A program made the translations under genes and the position numbers. The notes beneath the pieces were generated by a model, which made no database searches, was not told where the DNA came from, and saw nothing but the letters and a program-made list of their open reading frames with translations. A stretch of 64,000 nt of DNA from Bacteroidota bacterium (GTDB lineage: Bacteria; Bacteroidota; Bacteroidia; Chitinophagales; Chitinophagaceae): positions 40,896-104,895 of the forward strand of contig VGMN01000006.1 in assembly GCA_016866355.1 (NCBI GenBank), written 5' to 3'. Shown here piece after piece: positions 9,099 to 16,712 of the stretch (within the stretch, counting starts at the first letter, position 1; each line of letters starts with the position of its first letter).

Positions 9099-9106
9099 CA
9101 AAGTTA
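9099..9106 (-). promoter_or_regulatory. -7 promoter box for rpoD
   Basis: On the minus strand the sequence reads TAACTTTG, an exact TAnnTTTG match. It precedes the rpoD ATG by 59 bases, leaving a leader of roughly 50 bases. No clear -33 element at 20-22 bases. Confidence 0.45.
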
Positions 9107-9137
9107 CATAAATTAACAGTGCTTTTCCTAGTGAGAT

Positions 9138-10298
9138 TCAGGATTCTACAGAAGTTTTATGTCTACCACTAATGTAGATAGCCAGCGCTATACCGGTAAA
9201 AAAAAGTAATGTTGAAATCACTTCAGCCTGGGTGGGTCGAAAACCGAAGAAATCAAGTTGATTATTAACCCTGATTTTTTCTATAATAAACCTTTCTAAT
9301 CCATTGAATATCAAATACAATGAGAAAACATAGCCACTCATTTTCAAATACTTTTTTGAATAGAATAAGACAAAAGATAGAAGTATCGAAACAACGGATT
9401 CATACAAAGATGTAGGGTAAACACCCGCAGGCAATGCATTACAATAAGGGCCTTCGCAACCGGCAATTGGTACTCCTGCCTCTATTACGTTATGGGGATA
9501 CGTATAAGCCCAAGCCCAGTCTGGTAGGAAAAACGGCTTTGAGGTAAGTTCACTAACAATTCCCCAGTCACCGTCACCTGAAAGATGGCAGCCCAACCTG
9601 CCAACTCCATAAGCTAACATTAGACCTGGCGCAATAGCATCACTTAAGTTTAAAAAACCCATCTTATGCTTTTTAGCAAATATGGCTATGGCAATTGCAG
9701 CACAAACAAGGCCTCCATACATAGTTAAGCCAGCTGGAGAAAATAAATAATCAGCGGGTCGGGTTAAAAAGTCAGTCCAATTTTCAAAAATGTCAAACAA
9801 TTTGGCACCTGCTAATCCAAATACTAGCGCTAATAATGTAATGTCCCCCACCCGATCCTCTGGCCAAACTCTAATTATTCTCTTCTCAGGCTTCTCTAAC
9901 TTTTGCTTTTCTTTTTCTCTCCATTTAATAACTCCAAAAAATAAACCAACTAAAATTCCTAGAGGAAGATTCCCCTGTCCAGAGAAAATAAAACTTGGCG
10001 GGTCAACGATCTCCTCATTGGCTAAAAAGAATAATGCCAATAATTTAAACCCAAGCAGGAAACCAAGTATGAAATTGAAAAGAATGTCTTGTAGACTGGC
10101 GGGCTTGCCAACAATAATGGTAGTTTCTTCAGGGACAAATAGTCCTTGTTTACTTTTTCTTCTCAGCTCATAATTAAGCGTAGTAGCTGCAGCACCAAAA
10201 GCAATGGCAACAAAAAAACCAAACGTATTGAAAAAACGTAAAAAGGGCAATTCAACCCCCATCAAATCCTTGAAGGCATAATAGAGGTTAGGGTACAT
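9138..10298 (-). CDS. lgt: Prolipoprotein diacylglyceryl transferase
   Basis: Inner-membrane enzyme that transfers diacylglycerol to the lipobox Cys of prelipoproteins. 386 aa, longer than the 260-300 aa proteobacterial form because of an N-terminal extension of roughly 100 residues with extra membrane segments. The catalytic signature is GVGRLGCHLSGDGDWG near residue 230, and the GGLVCAAIAIAIFAKKHKM and YPTSLYESVVSI segments also match Lgt. It begins six bases after the bacilliredoxin stop codon and so shares its transcript. Its substrates in this window would include the DUF4249 protein and the cytochrome c at 49 kb. Confidence 0.93.
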   Translation of the reverse strand: MYPNLYYAFKDLMGVELPFLRFFNTFGFFVAIAFGAAATTLNYELRRKSKQGLFVPEETTIIVGKPASLQDILFNFILGFLLGFKLLALFFLANEEIVDPPSFIFSGQGNLPLGILVGLFFGVIKWREKEKQKLEKPEKRIIRVWPEDRVGDITLLALVFGLAGAKLFDIFENWTDFLTRPADYLFSPAGLTMYGGLVCAAIAIAIFAKKHKMGFLNLSDAIAPGLMLAYGVGRLGCHLSGDGDWGIVSELTSKPFFLPDWAWAYTYPHNVIEAGVPIAGCEGPYCNALPAGVYPTSLYESVVSILLSFVLFYSKKYLKMSGYVFSLYLIFNGLERFIIEKIRVNNQLDFFGFRPTQAEVISTLLFFTGIALAIYISGRHKTSVES

Positions 10299-10304
10299 AT
10301 TGTA

Positions 10305-10721
10305 TTAATTACAATGTTGCTGAAAAGAGGCAATCAAATTCTCTGCAATCGCTTGCGCAGATCTACCTTCAATCATATGACGTTCAATGTAATGAACTAA
10401 TTGTCCATTTTTAAATAGGGCAATAGCAGGAGAAGAAGGTGGATAAGGAAGCAAATGTTCGCGAACGGCTTTCACAGCTTCTATATCAAAACCAGCAAAG
10501 CTGGTTGTTAAAAAGTCAGGTTTTTTTTCGCTTGCAGATACAGCCATCAAAACACCAGGGCGAGCGGTACCGGCAGAACAACCACAAACTGAATTAATCA
10601 CAACTAGTGTAGTACCATCCTTTTTTAATTGATCATGAACTTCACTTGCGGAAAGTAGTTCAGCAAAACCACTTTCAGTCAATTCTTCCTTCATAGGAAT
10701 TACTATTTCAGCAGGATACAT
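10305..10721 (-). CDS. Bacilliredoxin (BrxA/BrxB, YphP/YqiW family)
   Basis: 138 aa cytoplasmic thiol protein of the DUF1094 family, which removes bacillithiol from S-bacillithiolated proteins in Firmicutes and some Bacteroidota. It has the diagnostic CGC active site in VCGCSAGTARPG near residue 48 and the family's N-terminal MYPAEIVIPM and late PYPPSSPAIALFKNG. It is the first gene of a unit continuing into lgt, with its own promoter box 19 bases upstream. The family assignment is firm; whether this organism makes bacillithiol cannot be told from the window. Confidence 0.9.
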   Translation of the reverse strand: MYPAEIVIPMKEELTESGFAELLSASEVHDQLKKDGTTLVVINSVCGCSAGTARPGVLMAVSASEKKPDFLTTSFAGFDIEAVKAVREHLLPYPPSSPAIALFKNGQLVHYIERHMIEGRSAQAIAENLIASFQQHCN

Positions 10722-10740
10722 ATTTTAAATTTTAGAAGTG

Positions 10741-10748
10741 CAAAGATA
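10741..10748 (-). promoter_or_regulatory. -7 promoter box for bacilliredoxin-lgt
   Basis: Minus-strand TATCTTTG matches TAnnTTTG. It lies 19 bases upstream of the ATG at 10721, predicting a leader of about 10-15 bases. The rest of the 210-base gap 10722-10931 shows no other gene. Confidence 0.5.
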
Positions 10749-10911
10749 AAAAAAAGTGAAGACATGAACCGATATTTCCATTAAGCAGCTTTAAGAGAAC
10801 TTTCACAAATTACAGCGTTATTTTTCGAAATATTTTTAAACCAAAAGCGTCTATTCTTTGTCTATAAAATTAAGAATCTCTTTCTCATAAGCAGTTGGTT
10901 TTGGTTTACCG

Positions 10912-10931
10912 CCCCTCGTTTCCACGAGGGG
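10912..10931 (-). terminator. Hairpin directly after cytochrome c stop codon
   Basis: A perfect 8-bp inverted repeat, CCCCTCGT and ACGAGGGG with a four-base loop, abuts the stop codon of the minus-strand cytochrome gene. In that direction no T-run follows, so it is not a classical intrinsic terminator. It may mark the 3' end of the dehydrogenase-cytochrome transcript or protect it from exonucleases. Confidence 0.4.
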
Positions 10932-11357
10932 TTATTTTTTGCTAGACAATTGCTTTCTTAATTGTAAAACTTCTTGTGCTGAAACAGCAGTTGATTTATT
11001 TCCAAAATTTGTTCGGATATAGGATAATACAGCCGCAATCTGTTGGTCTGTTAGAAATGAGAATGAAGCCATTGGGTTATAATACTCTTCATCATTTACA
11101 ACAATAGGCTCATTGAGACCCTGAAGCAATATGGTTATCAATCTCTTTTTGTCTCCTGTAACATAACTAGTAGAAATTAAAGAAGGTGTCATGCGTGGTA
11201 CTCCCCCACCATCTGCTTGATGACAGGACATGCAATATTGCTGATATACCGTTGCCCCGATACTAGATTTGGGGGATTGATTTCCTTGGCTGTAAGCAGT
11301 GGATGATAAACACATCCAAAAAATTGCAATTGAAATCACACGTAGCATAGGACTCAT
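10932..11357 (-). CDS. Periplasmic c-type cytochrome (class I)
   Basis: 141 aa single-haem cytochrome c with an N-terminal signal peptide (MSPMLRVISIAIFWMCLSS, cleaved near AYSQG). The haem site is CMSCH near residue 42, followed by the typical GGGVPRMTPSL loop. A Met in YYNPMASF is the probable sixth ligand, and the end is LTDQQIAAVLSYIRTNFGN. Its ATG overlaps the TGA of the upstream sorbosone-type dehydrogenase gene in the form ATGA. The two are therefore almost certainly translated together, and the cytochrome is the likely electron acceptor for that enzyme. Confidence 0.9.
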   Translation of the reverse strand: MSPMLRVISIAIFWMCLSSTAYSQGNQSPKSSIGATVYQQYCMSCHQADGGGVPRMTPSLISTSYVTGDKKRLITILLQGLNEPIVVNDEEYYNPMASFSFLTDQQIAAVLSYIRTNFGNKSTAVSAQEVLQLRKQLSSKK

Positions 11358-12595
11358 TTTGAAGGGTAACTAATTTTCCAAACCCAACCACGAACATCAT
11401 CACTTACTAGCAAAGAGCCATCAGGAGCTTGTGCTAGTCCGCAGGGCCGGTGCTTCGCTTCTCTCGGACTCATTATCTTATCCTTTCCAGTAAAACCATC
11501 AGCAAATATTTCCCATTCTCCTGTGGGTAATCCATTTTTCATTGGGACAAAAACAACGTAAAATCCTTCTTGAAATTCAGGATTCCTATTCCAGCTTCCA
11601 TGAAAAGCTATAAATGCACCATTTCGGTAACGTTTGGGGAATTGTAAGCCAGTATAAAATAAAAGTGCATTGGGTGCCAAATGACCTGGGAATCCCATTA
11701 AAGGTTCGATTGCATCAGGGGCCCCTTCTTTGATGCCATCTCCACCAAACTCCGGAGAAAGTATCTTCTTTTTCTTGAATTGATCCCAATAGGCGTAAGG
11801 CCACCCTGCATCCTGTCCTTTTTTAAGACGATAGAAAGTTTCTGCCGGTAACTCTGCGCCTGCTTTGGCATCGTAAAGCTGCGGGAAGTGTTGAAATAGT
11901 AAATCACGGCCATGCACAGTCACGAAGAGATCATTAACTTCATTATTCCAGTCTAACCCAACCACATTTCTGAGTCCTGTAGCATAACGTACCCCTTGAG
12001 CATATGTTTGGTCTAGCGAGGAGGCTGAAAATTGCCATATACCCCCGGCAGAGTCTAAAATTGGGCAGGGCATACTTCCAGGAGAACCGGCCTTCCTATC
12101 TTCGACCTGACAGATATTTGATGGAGCGCCAATGTTTACATAAATATTTCCGGCATTATCTAACGTAATAGACTTAGAGGCATGCTGTCCCTTATCTACC
12201 AAACCATACACTAGCCTACCAGGCGCAGTTGGATTAATTGGCTGAAAATCGGCATCAAGTGCATAACGAAAAATTGCATTATTTGAGGAGGCATAAAGAA
12301 AATGGTTTTTTACTGCAATTCCAGTACCAATATAATTTCCAAAAAGTAGGCTATCCTCATAAACTCCATCCTGATTAAGATCCCGTAATCTGACTATACC
12401 AAATCCATTACGCAATCTTTCTAACTTCAAATAGAGTGTGCCATTGGGAGCTATGGCAATATGTCTCACCCTTCCCTGCTCTTGCGTAACAACCTGCGAA
12501 GTGAATCCACTGGGGAGTTTTAGCGCAACCGCATTTTGCGCAGTTACAAAAAAACTAATTTGAAGAGAAAGGAGTAGTAGAACTATATTTTTCAT
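11354..12595 (-). CDS. PQQ-type sugar/sorbosone dehydrogenase-like beta-propeller protein
   Basis: 413 aa, secreted (leader MKNIVLLLLSLQISFFVTAQ). The mature protein opens with LKLPSGFTSQVVT and continues with blade-like repeats such as HIAIAPNGTLYLKL, SITLDNAGNIYVNIG and GLAQAPDGSLLVSDD, the pattern of the soluble glucose/sorbosone dehydrogenase propeller. RYATGLRNVVGLDWN and AFHGSWNR are family landmarks. Expected role: quinoprotein oxidation of a sugar or aldose in the periplasm, passing electrons to the coupled cytochrome c. The substrate is not predictable, and no PQQ synthesis genes are present in the window, so PQQ may be scavenged. Confidence 0.85.
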   Translation of the reverse strand: MKNIVLLLLSLQISFFVTAQNAVALKLPSGFTSQVVTQEQGRVRHIAIAPNGTLYLKLERLRNGFGIVRLRDLNQDGVYEDSLLFGNYIGTGIAVKNHFLYASSNNAIFRYALDADFQPINPTAPGRLVYGLVDKGQHASKSITLDNAGNIYVNIGAPSNICQVEDRKAGSPGSMPCPILDSAGGIWQFSASSLDQTYAQGVRYATGLRNVVGLDWNNEVNDLFVTVHGRDLLFQHFPQLYDAKAGAELPAETFYRLKKGQDAGWPYAYWDQFKKKKILSPEFGGDGIKEGAPDAIEPLMGFPGHLAPNALLFYTGLQFPKRYRNGAFIAFHGSWNRNPEFQEGFYVVFVPMKNGLPTGEWEIFADGFTGKDKIMSPREAKHRPCGLAQAPDGSLLVSDDVRGWVWKISYPSK

Positions 12596-12604
12596 TTTTA
12601 AAAA

Positions 12605-14002
12605 TTAGTACCCTAATATTTTCAACATGCTTTGCGCAGTTTGCTGTTTTGCATACATCCAATCAACCAATTTACCGTTCTTGTCATGCCCTACTATCAC
12701 ATGCTTGGGAGAAGGTATCAAGCAATGCTTAATACCCCCATACCCGCTGATTTGATCCTGATACGCACCGGTATGAAAGAAGCCTACATAAAGCGGTTCT
12801 TTGGTCCCATTTGTTTTAGGAAGAAAAACTTCATTAATGTGCTCCTCTGAGTCATAATAATCATGGCTATCGCACGTAACTCCTCCTAGAACAACCCGTT
12901 GATAATCTTGGTCCCATTTGTTGACAGGAAGCATCAAGAATTTTTCACCAATACCCCAAGTGTCTGGAAGTGTGGTAATAAAAGAAGAATCAATCATGTA
13001 CCAAGTCTCACGATCATTTTGCACTTTCTCGGCGGTTACACTAAAAATGTGTGCCATACTTTCTCCAACTGTAAAGCTTCCGAATTCTGTAAAAATGTTT
13101 GGCATGGGTACTTTGGCCTTCTTGCATGCCACCTTAATGTTACGTACAATTTCATTGATCATAAATTGGTAGTCATATTCAAATCCCAACGAATGTTTGA
13201 TGGGGAATCCGCCACCAATATTAATAGAATCTAATTCAGGACAGATTTTCTTCAGTTGACAATATAGATTGACTACTTTATTCAGCTCACTCCAATAATA
13301 GATATCGTCTTTAATTCCTTTATTCAAGAAAATATGCAACATCTTTAATTGGAACTTACTTTCATACCCCTCAATACGATCCACATAGAATTCTAACACA
13401 TCTTTTGCACGAATACCCAGCCGAGAAGTATAAAAAGGAAAATTGGGTTCTTCCTCAGCTGCAATTCGAATACCTAATTTGAAGGGGACTTTTACGGAAT
13501 GTGCGTAATCTTTTAATTCTTCCTTATTATCCAAAACAGGAATAACATTGGTAAACCCACTATTCAGCAGCTGGGCTATTCTTCTTGTATACCCTTTTTG
13601 CTTAAATCCATTACAAATGATAAAGGTTTCCTTATTGATTTTTTTCTTAACATACAACTTTTTGATGATTTCAATATCGTATGCATAAGAAGTCTCTAGA
13701 TGAATTTCGTGCTTGAGCGCCTCTTCCACCACAAAACTGAAATGAGAACTTTTTGTACAATAACAATAATGATATTTCCCCTCGTATTTATGCTTCTTGA
13801 AAGCAGCTGCAAACATGGACTTAGCCTTACGAATCTGTGAACCAATCTTAGGTAAATAAGTCAATTTAAGAGGTGTGCCATGTTTTGCTATAAGCGCACG
13901 CAAGTTTAAGCCATTAAAGTATAGATTACCATCTTCAACCTCAATTCCTTCTTGCGGGAAATTAAAAGTTTGCTTTACAAGGTCTAAATACGAGTTAGTC
14001 AT
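12605..14002 (-). CDS. speA: Arginine decarboxylase (PLP-dependent)
   Basis: Forms agmatine from arginine, the first step of the agmatine route to polyamines. 465 aa, the shorter form found in Bacteroidota. Recognisable parts are YHYCYCTKSSHFSFV with the PLP-binding Lys near residue 85, ETSYAYDIEIIKKLY, LDSINIGGGFPIKHSLGF, the FTEFGSFTVGES loop, GVTCDSHDYY and GFFHTGAYQDQISGYGG. The frame is open 96 bases further upstream, but that extension runs into the dnaK terminator and lacks similarity. The ATG at 14002 is supported by a promoter box 38 bases upstream of it. Confidence 0.93.
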   Translation of the reverse strand: MTNSYLDLVKQTFNFPQEGIEVEDGNLYFNGLNLRALIAKHGTPLKLTYLPKIGSQIRKAKSMFAAAFKKHKYEGKYHYCYCTKSSHFSFVVEEALKHEIHLETSYAYDIEIIKKLYVKKKINKETFIICNGFKQKGYTRRIAQLLNSGFTNVIPVLDNKEELKDYAHSVKVPFKLGIRIAAEEEPNFPFYTSRLGIRAKDVLEFYVDRIEGYESKFQLKMLHIFLNKGIKDDIYYWSELNKVVNLYCQLKKICPELDSINIGGGFPIKHSLGFEYDYQFMINEIVRNIKVACKKAKVPMPNIFTEFGSFTVGESMAHIFSVTAEKVQNDRETWYMIDSSFITTLPDTWGIGEKFLMLPVNKWDQDYQRVVLGGVTCDSHDYYDSEEHINEVFLPKTNGTKEPLYVGFFHTGAYQDQISGYGGIKHCLIPSPKHVIVGHDKNGKLVDWMYAKQQTAQSMLKILGY

Positions 14003-14040
14003 TTCGGTGCCTGATTGGTGGGTTAAAAAGTAAAACGGCA

Positions 14041-14048
14041 CAAAACTA
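14041..14048 (-). promoter_or_regulatory. -33/-7 promoter for speA
   Basis: Minus-strand TAGTTTTG fits TAnnTTTG. A TTTG at 14071-14074 lies 22 bases further upstream, matching the -33 element, so both halves of a Bacteroidota promoter are present. It sits just beyond the dnaK terminator and 38 bases before the speA ATG. Confidence 0.6.
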
Positions 14049-14080
14049 TTCTTTTTAGAAGTATAGCAGGCAAATAGATA

Positions 14081-14112
14081 AAAAAAAGGCCTATCCAATT
14101 GGACAGGCCTTT
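14081..14112 (-). terminator. Intrinsic terminator of dnaK
   Basis: On the minus strand AAAGGCCTGTCC and GGATAGGCCTTT form an 11-12 bp stem with one mismatch around an AATT loop, followed by a run of seven T. It begins 18 bases after the dnaK stop codon, a textbook rho-independent terminator that separates dnaK from speA. Confidence 0.85.
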
Positions 14113-14130
14113 CATGGTCTAAAAGTCAGC

Positions 14131-16020
14131 TTATTTTACTTCTTCAAAAGGCACATCAGTTACATCTTCAGTGGGCTGCGTTCCTCCGTCAGGCTGTGCG
14201 CCAGGCTGAGGATTTCCCTGTGTGGCTTTATACATGTCCTCGCTAGCAGCTGTCCAAGCTGTATTGAGAGCCGCTAAATGAGCATCTATCCCTGCCAAAT
14301 CCTGTGCTTTGTGCGCCTCTTTTAATTTTTCTGCCGCCTGCTCAATCACTGATTTTTTATCAGCAGGAATCTTATCTCCATATTCTTTCAACTGTTTTTC
14401 AGTTTGAAAAAGTAAAGAATCAGCTTGATTCAGTTTATCAACTTTATCGCGTTCTGCTTTGTCTGTAGCTTCATTTGCCTTGGCTTCAGCCTTCATACGC
14501 TCTACTTCATCTTTGCTCAAACCTGATCCAGCCTCAATATGAATCTTTTGTTCCTTACCGGTTCCTTTATCTTTTGCAGTTACATGCAAAATTCCGTTTG
14601 CGTCGATATCAAAAACTACTTCAATTTGAGGAACGCCGCGTGGAGCTGGGGGAATTCCATCCAGATTGAATATTCCAAGACTCTTATTGTCTTTAGCCAT
14701 ACTGCGTTCGCCCTGTAATACGTGGATTTGCACTCCAGGTTGATTATCACTAGCTGTAGAGAAAACCTCAGATTTTTTAGTTGGGATAGTAGTATTAGCA
14801 GGAATCAATGTGGTCATTACAGCTCCCATTGTTTCTATACCCAAGGAAAGTGGAGTAACATCCAGCAACAACACATCTTTCACTTCACCTGTGAGTACAG
14901 CACCCTGTATACCTGCTCCGATGGCAACCACCTCATCAGGGTTAACCCCACGGTTTGGTTTTTTACCAAAGAATTTCTCAACAATTTCCTGAACTTTTGG
15001 AATACGTGTAGATCCACCTACCAAAATAACTTCATCAATTTGTGAAGTAGAAAGCCCCGCATCTTTTAATGCTGCTTCACAGGGTTTTAAACAGCGAGCA
15101 AAAAGCGTATCGGCCAATTGCTCAAAACGAGCACGGCTTAATTTTTTTACCAAGTGCTTTGGAACACCGTCCACTGCTGTGATATAAGGAAGATTTATTT
15201 CAGTCTCTGCTGAGGAACTCAACTCAACCTTGGCTTTTTCAGCTGCTTCTTTCAAGCGTTGTAGCGCCATTGGATCTTTACGAAGATCAATGGATTCTTC
15301 TTTTTTGAATTCATCCGCTAACCAGTCCATGATAACTTTATCAAAATCATCTCCACCTAAGTGCGTGTCTCCATTGGTGGACTTTACTTCAAATACCCCA
15401 TCTCCAAGTTCCAGAACTGATATATCAAAAGTTCCACCTCCCAAGTCAAAAACTGCTATTCGTTTATCTGTTTGTGCTTTGTCTAATCCATACGCAAGCG
15501 CTGCTGCAGTAGGCTCGTTCACAATCCTGCGAACATTTAAGCCAGCAATCTCACCAGCTTCTTTGGTAGCCTGACGTTGTGCATCATTAAAGTAAGCTGG
15601 AACCGTAATAACAGCTTCAGTAACTTCTTGACCTAAATAGTCTTCAGCAGTTTTCTTCATTTTTTGAAGTACCATTGCGCTTATTTCCTGTGGAGTGTAC
15701 AAGCGGCCTTCGATATCTATACGTACTGTGTTATTATCACCTTTTGCCACTTTATAACTCCAATGCGTAATTTCTTCACCAACTTCATCAAAACGGCGTC
15801 CCATGAAACGCTTCACAGACGCAATGGTATTTTGAGGATTGGTAATGGCCTGACGTTTGGCAGGATCACCAACTTTACGCTCCCCATTTTTCAAGAAGGC
15901 TACAATGGAGGGGGTAGTTCTGCGCCCTTCATCATTTGCAATCACAACTGGCTCGTTACCTTCCATTACAGAAACGCAACTATTGGTTGTACCAAGGTCT
16001 ATTCCAATTATTTTTCCCAT
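14131..16020 (-). CDS. dnaK: Chaperone DnaK (Hsp70)
   Basis: ATP-dependent folding chaperone, 629 aa. ATPase domain: [20 protein letters not shown] at the N-terminus, [18 protein letters not shown] near residue 140, [20 protein letters not shown] near 190 and [16 protein letters not shown] near 340. The linker [18 protein letters not shown] leads into the substrate-binding domain and a helical lid. The C-terminus ends with the acidic tail [11 protein letters not shown] used for co-chaperone contact. GrpE and DnaJ are not adjacent. A strong terminator follows. Upstream lie repeated TTTTGAC elements (see the separate entry). Confidence 0.98.
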   Translation of the reverse strand: MGKIIGIDLGTTNSCVSVMEGNEPVVIANDEGRRTTPSIVAFLKNGERKVGDPAKRQAITNPQNTIASVKRFMGRRFDEVGEEITHWSYKVAKGDNNTVRIDIEGRLYTPQEISAMVLQKMKKTAEDYLGQEVTEAVITVPAYFNDAQRQATKEAGEIAGLNVRRIVNEPTAAALAYGLDKAQTDKRIAVFDLGGGTFDISVLELGDGVFEVKSTNGDTHLGGDDFDKVIMDWLADEFKKEESIDLRKDPMALQRLKEAAEKAKVELSSSAETEINLPYITAVDGVPKHLVKKLSRARFEQLADTLFARCLKPCEAALKDAGLSTSQIDEVILVGGSTRIPKVQEIVEKFFGKKPNRGVNPDEVVAIGAGIQGAVLTGEVKDVLLLDVTPLSLGIETMGAVMTTLIPANTTIPTKKSEVFSTASDNQPGVQIHVLQGERSMAKDNKSLGIFNLDGIPPAPRGVPQIEVVFDIDANGILHVTAKDKGTGKEQKIHIEAGSGLSKDEVERMKAEAKANEATDKAERDKVDKLNQADSLLFQTEKQLKEYGDKIPADKKSVIEQAAEKLKEAHKAQDLAGIDAHLAALNTAWTAASEDMYKATQGNPQPGAQPDGGTQPTEDVTDVPFEEVK

Positions 16021-16080
16021 TATTCAATTTTTAATACTAACCACTACGCAACTCCTATGCCGATTCAAATAGAGGTGTAA

Positions 16081-16116
16081 TTTTGTCAGTTTTGACTGGA
16101 AAAAGGCAATTTTGAC
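16081..16116. promoter_or_regulatory. TTTTG(A/T)C repeats upstream of dnaK
   Basis: Three copies of TTTTGTC or TTTTGAC occur on the plus strand at 16081-16087, 16090-16096 and 16110-16116. The last two start exactly 20 bases apart, about two helical turns. They lie 60-96 bases upstream of the dnaK ATG in an otherwise empty 114-base gap. Possible regulator site; the function is inferred only from position and repetition. Confidence 0.25.
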
Positions 16117-16134
16117 GTAATTAAGGGGTGAAAA

Positions 16135-16644
16135 TCAACAATTTGTCTGCTTTTTCTTGGATTTAAAAGAGAAATTACGTTGGGCCACATAACTGAAAGT
16201 AACTACTATTAATACAGTGGTAATCTGCGCAATCAGCGCTTGCCAGTTTAAAAGTTCCACTAAAATTTTAAGCAGGAGATAATTCAAAAAAAGATTGAAT
16301 AGACAGATCATCAAGTAACGAAATAGCTGAACCCTGGTCCTTAAAAAAGAATTGTCGAAAACCACATAACGTGCAAAATAGAAGCCAACAGGAAAAGTTA
16401 CAATAAAAGAGCCGAAAAGACTAGCAGTATGCGCTTTGAAGGCATAAAACCCGAGGTCCAACACGATTTCTTTAAAGAGGTATTGATAACAGCCAAAATA
16501 AACGAAAAGTCCCAAGAAAGTATTAACCCCACCAGCAACCAAATACCGAAACGTTTGCAATGATATAAACCGATGAAATAAAGGATGCAAAAAATCTATA
16601 ACACAACAAAAACCTGCAGCAACTTTTTCCAACAAGTGGTTCAT
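16135..16644 (-). CDS. GtrA-like membrane protein
   Basis: 169 aa with four hydrophobic segments, the GtrA/DPMS flippase-like family. The first helix carries the signature FRYLVAGGVNTFLGLFVYFG near residue 32, and the C-terminus has FSYVAQRNFSFKSKKK. Family members are thought to move lipid-linked sugars across the inner membrane; no dedicated glycosyltransferase lies nearby, so the partner is unknown. A TTG start 36 bases upstream is possible, but the ATG at 16644 is preferred because the longer form would run into the argS promoter region. Confidence 0.8.
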   Translation of the reverse strand: MNHLLEKVAAGFCCVIDFLHPLFHRFISLQTFRYLVAGGVNTFLGLFVYFGCYQYLFKEIVLDLGFYAFKAHTASLFGSFIVTFPVGFYFARYVVFDNSFLRTRVQLFRYLMICLFNLFLNYLLLKILVELLNWQALIAQITTVLIVVTFSYVAQRNFSFKSKKKQTNC

Positions 16645-16690
16645 AGTGCGCAAAGTAATCGAAACCTTTAAAAATGACAAATGGGACCTT

Positions 16691-16698
16691 TACCTTTG
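16691..16698 (+). promoter_or_regulatory. -7 promoter box for argS
   Basis: TACCTTTG, an exact TAnnTTTG match, with a TTTA 20 bases upstream as a weak -33. It lies 14 bases before the ATG at 16713 and inside the frame of an earlier ATG (16674), so it decides for the downstream start. Confidence 0.55.
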
Positions 16699-16712
16699 TA
16701 AAGATCCAACAT

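Noticed and set aside
10912..10940. Hairpin followed by TTATTTTTT on the plus strand, resembling a plus-strand intrinsic terminator
   Set aside because: The T-run is the reverse complement of the stop and Lys codons of the minus-strand cytochrome gene, and no plus-strand gene lies upstream. Kept only as a possible minus-strand 3' hairpin.
14003..14098. Extended speA N-terminus of 32 residues
   Set aside because: It would start inside the dnaK terminator, and the promoter box at 14041-14048 lies downstream of that start.
15664..16080. Long open frame antisense to the dnaK N-terminus, with others at 14722-15045 and 15230-15574
   Set aside because: These are shadows created by the codon composition of dnaK; they lack family similarity and sensible starts.
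16674..16712. Longer N-terminus for argS from an upstream ATG
   Set aside because: A perfect TACCTTTG box lies between the two ATGs, and the extra residues are not part of the synthetase family.
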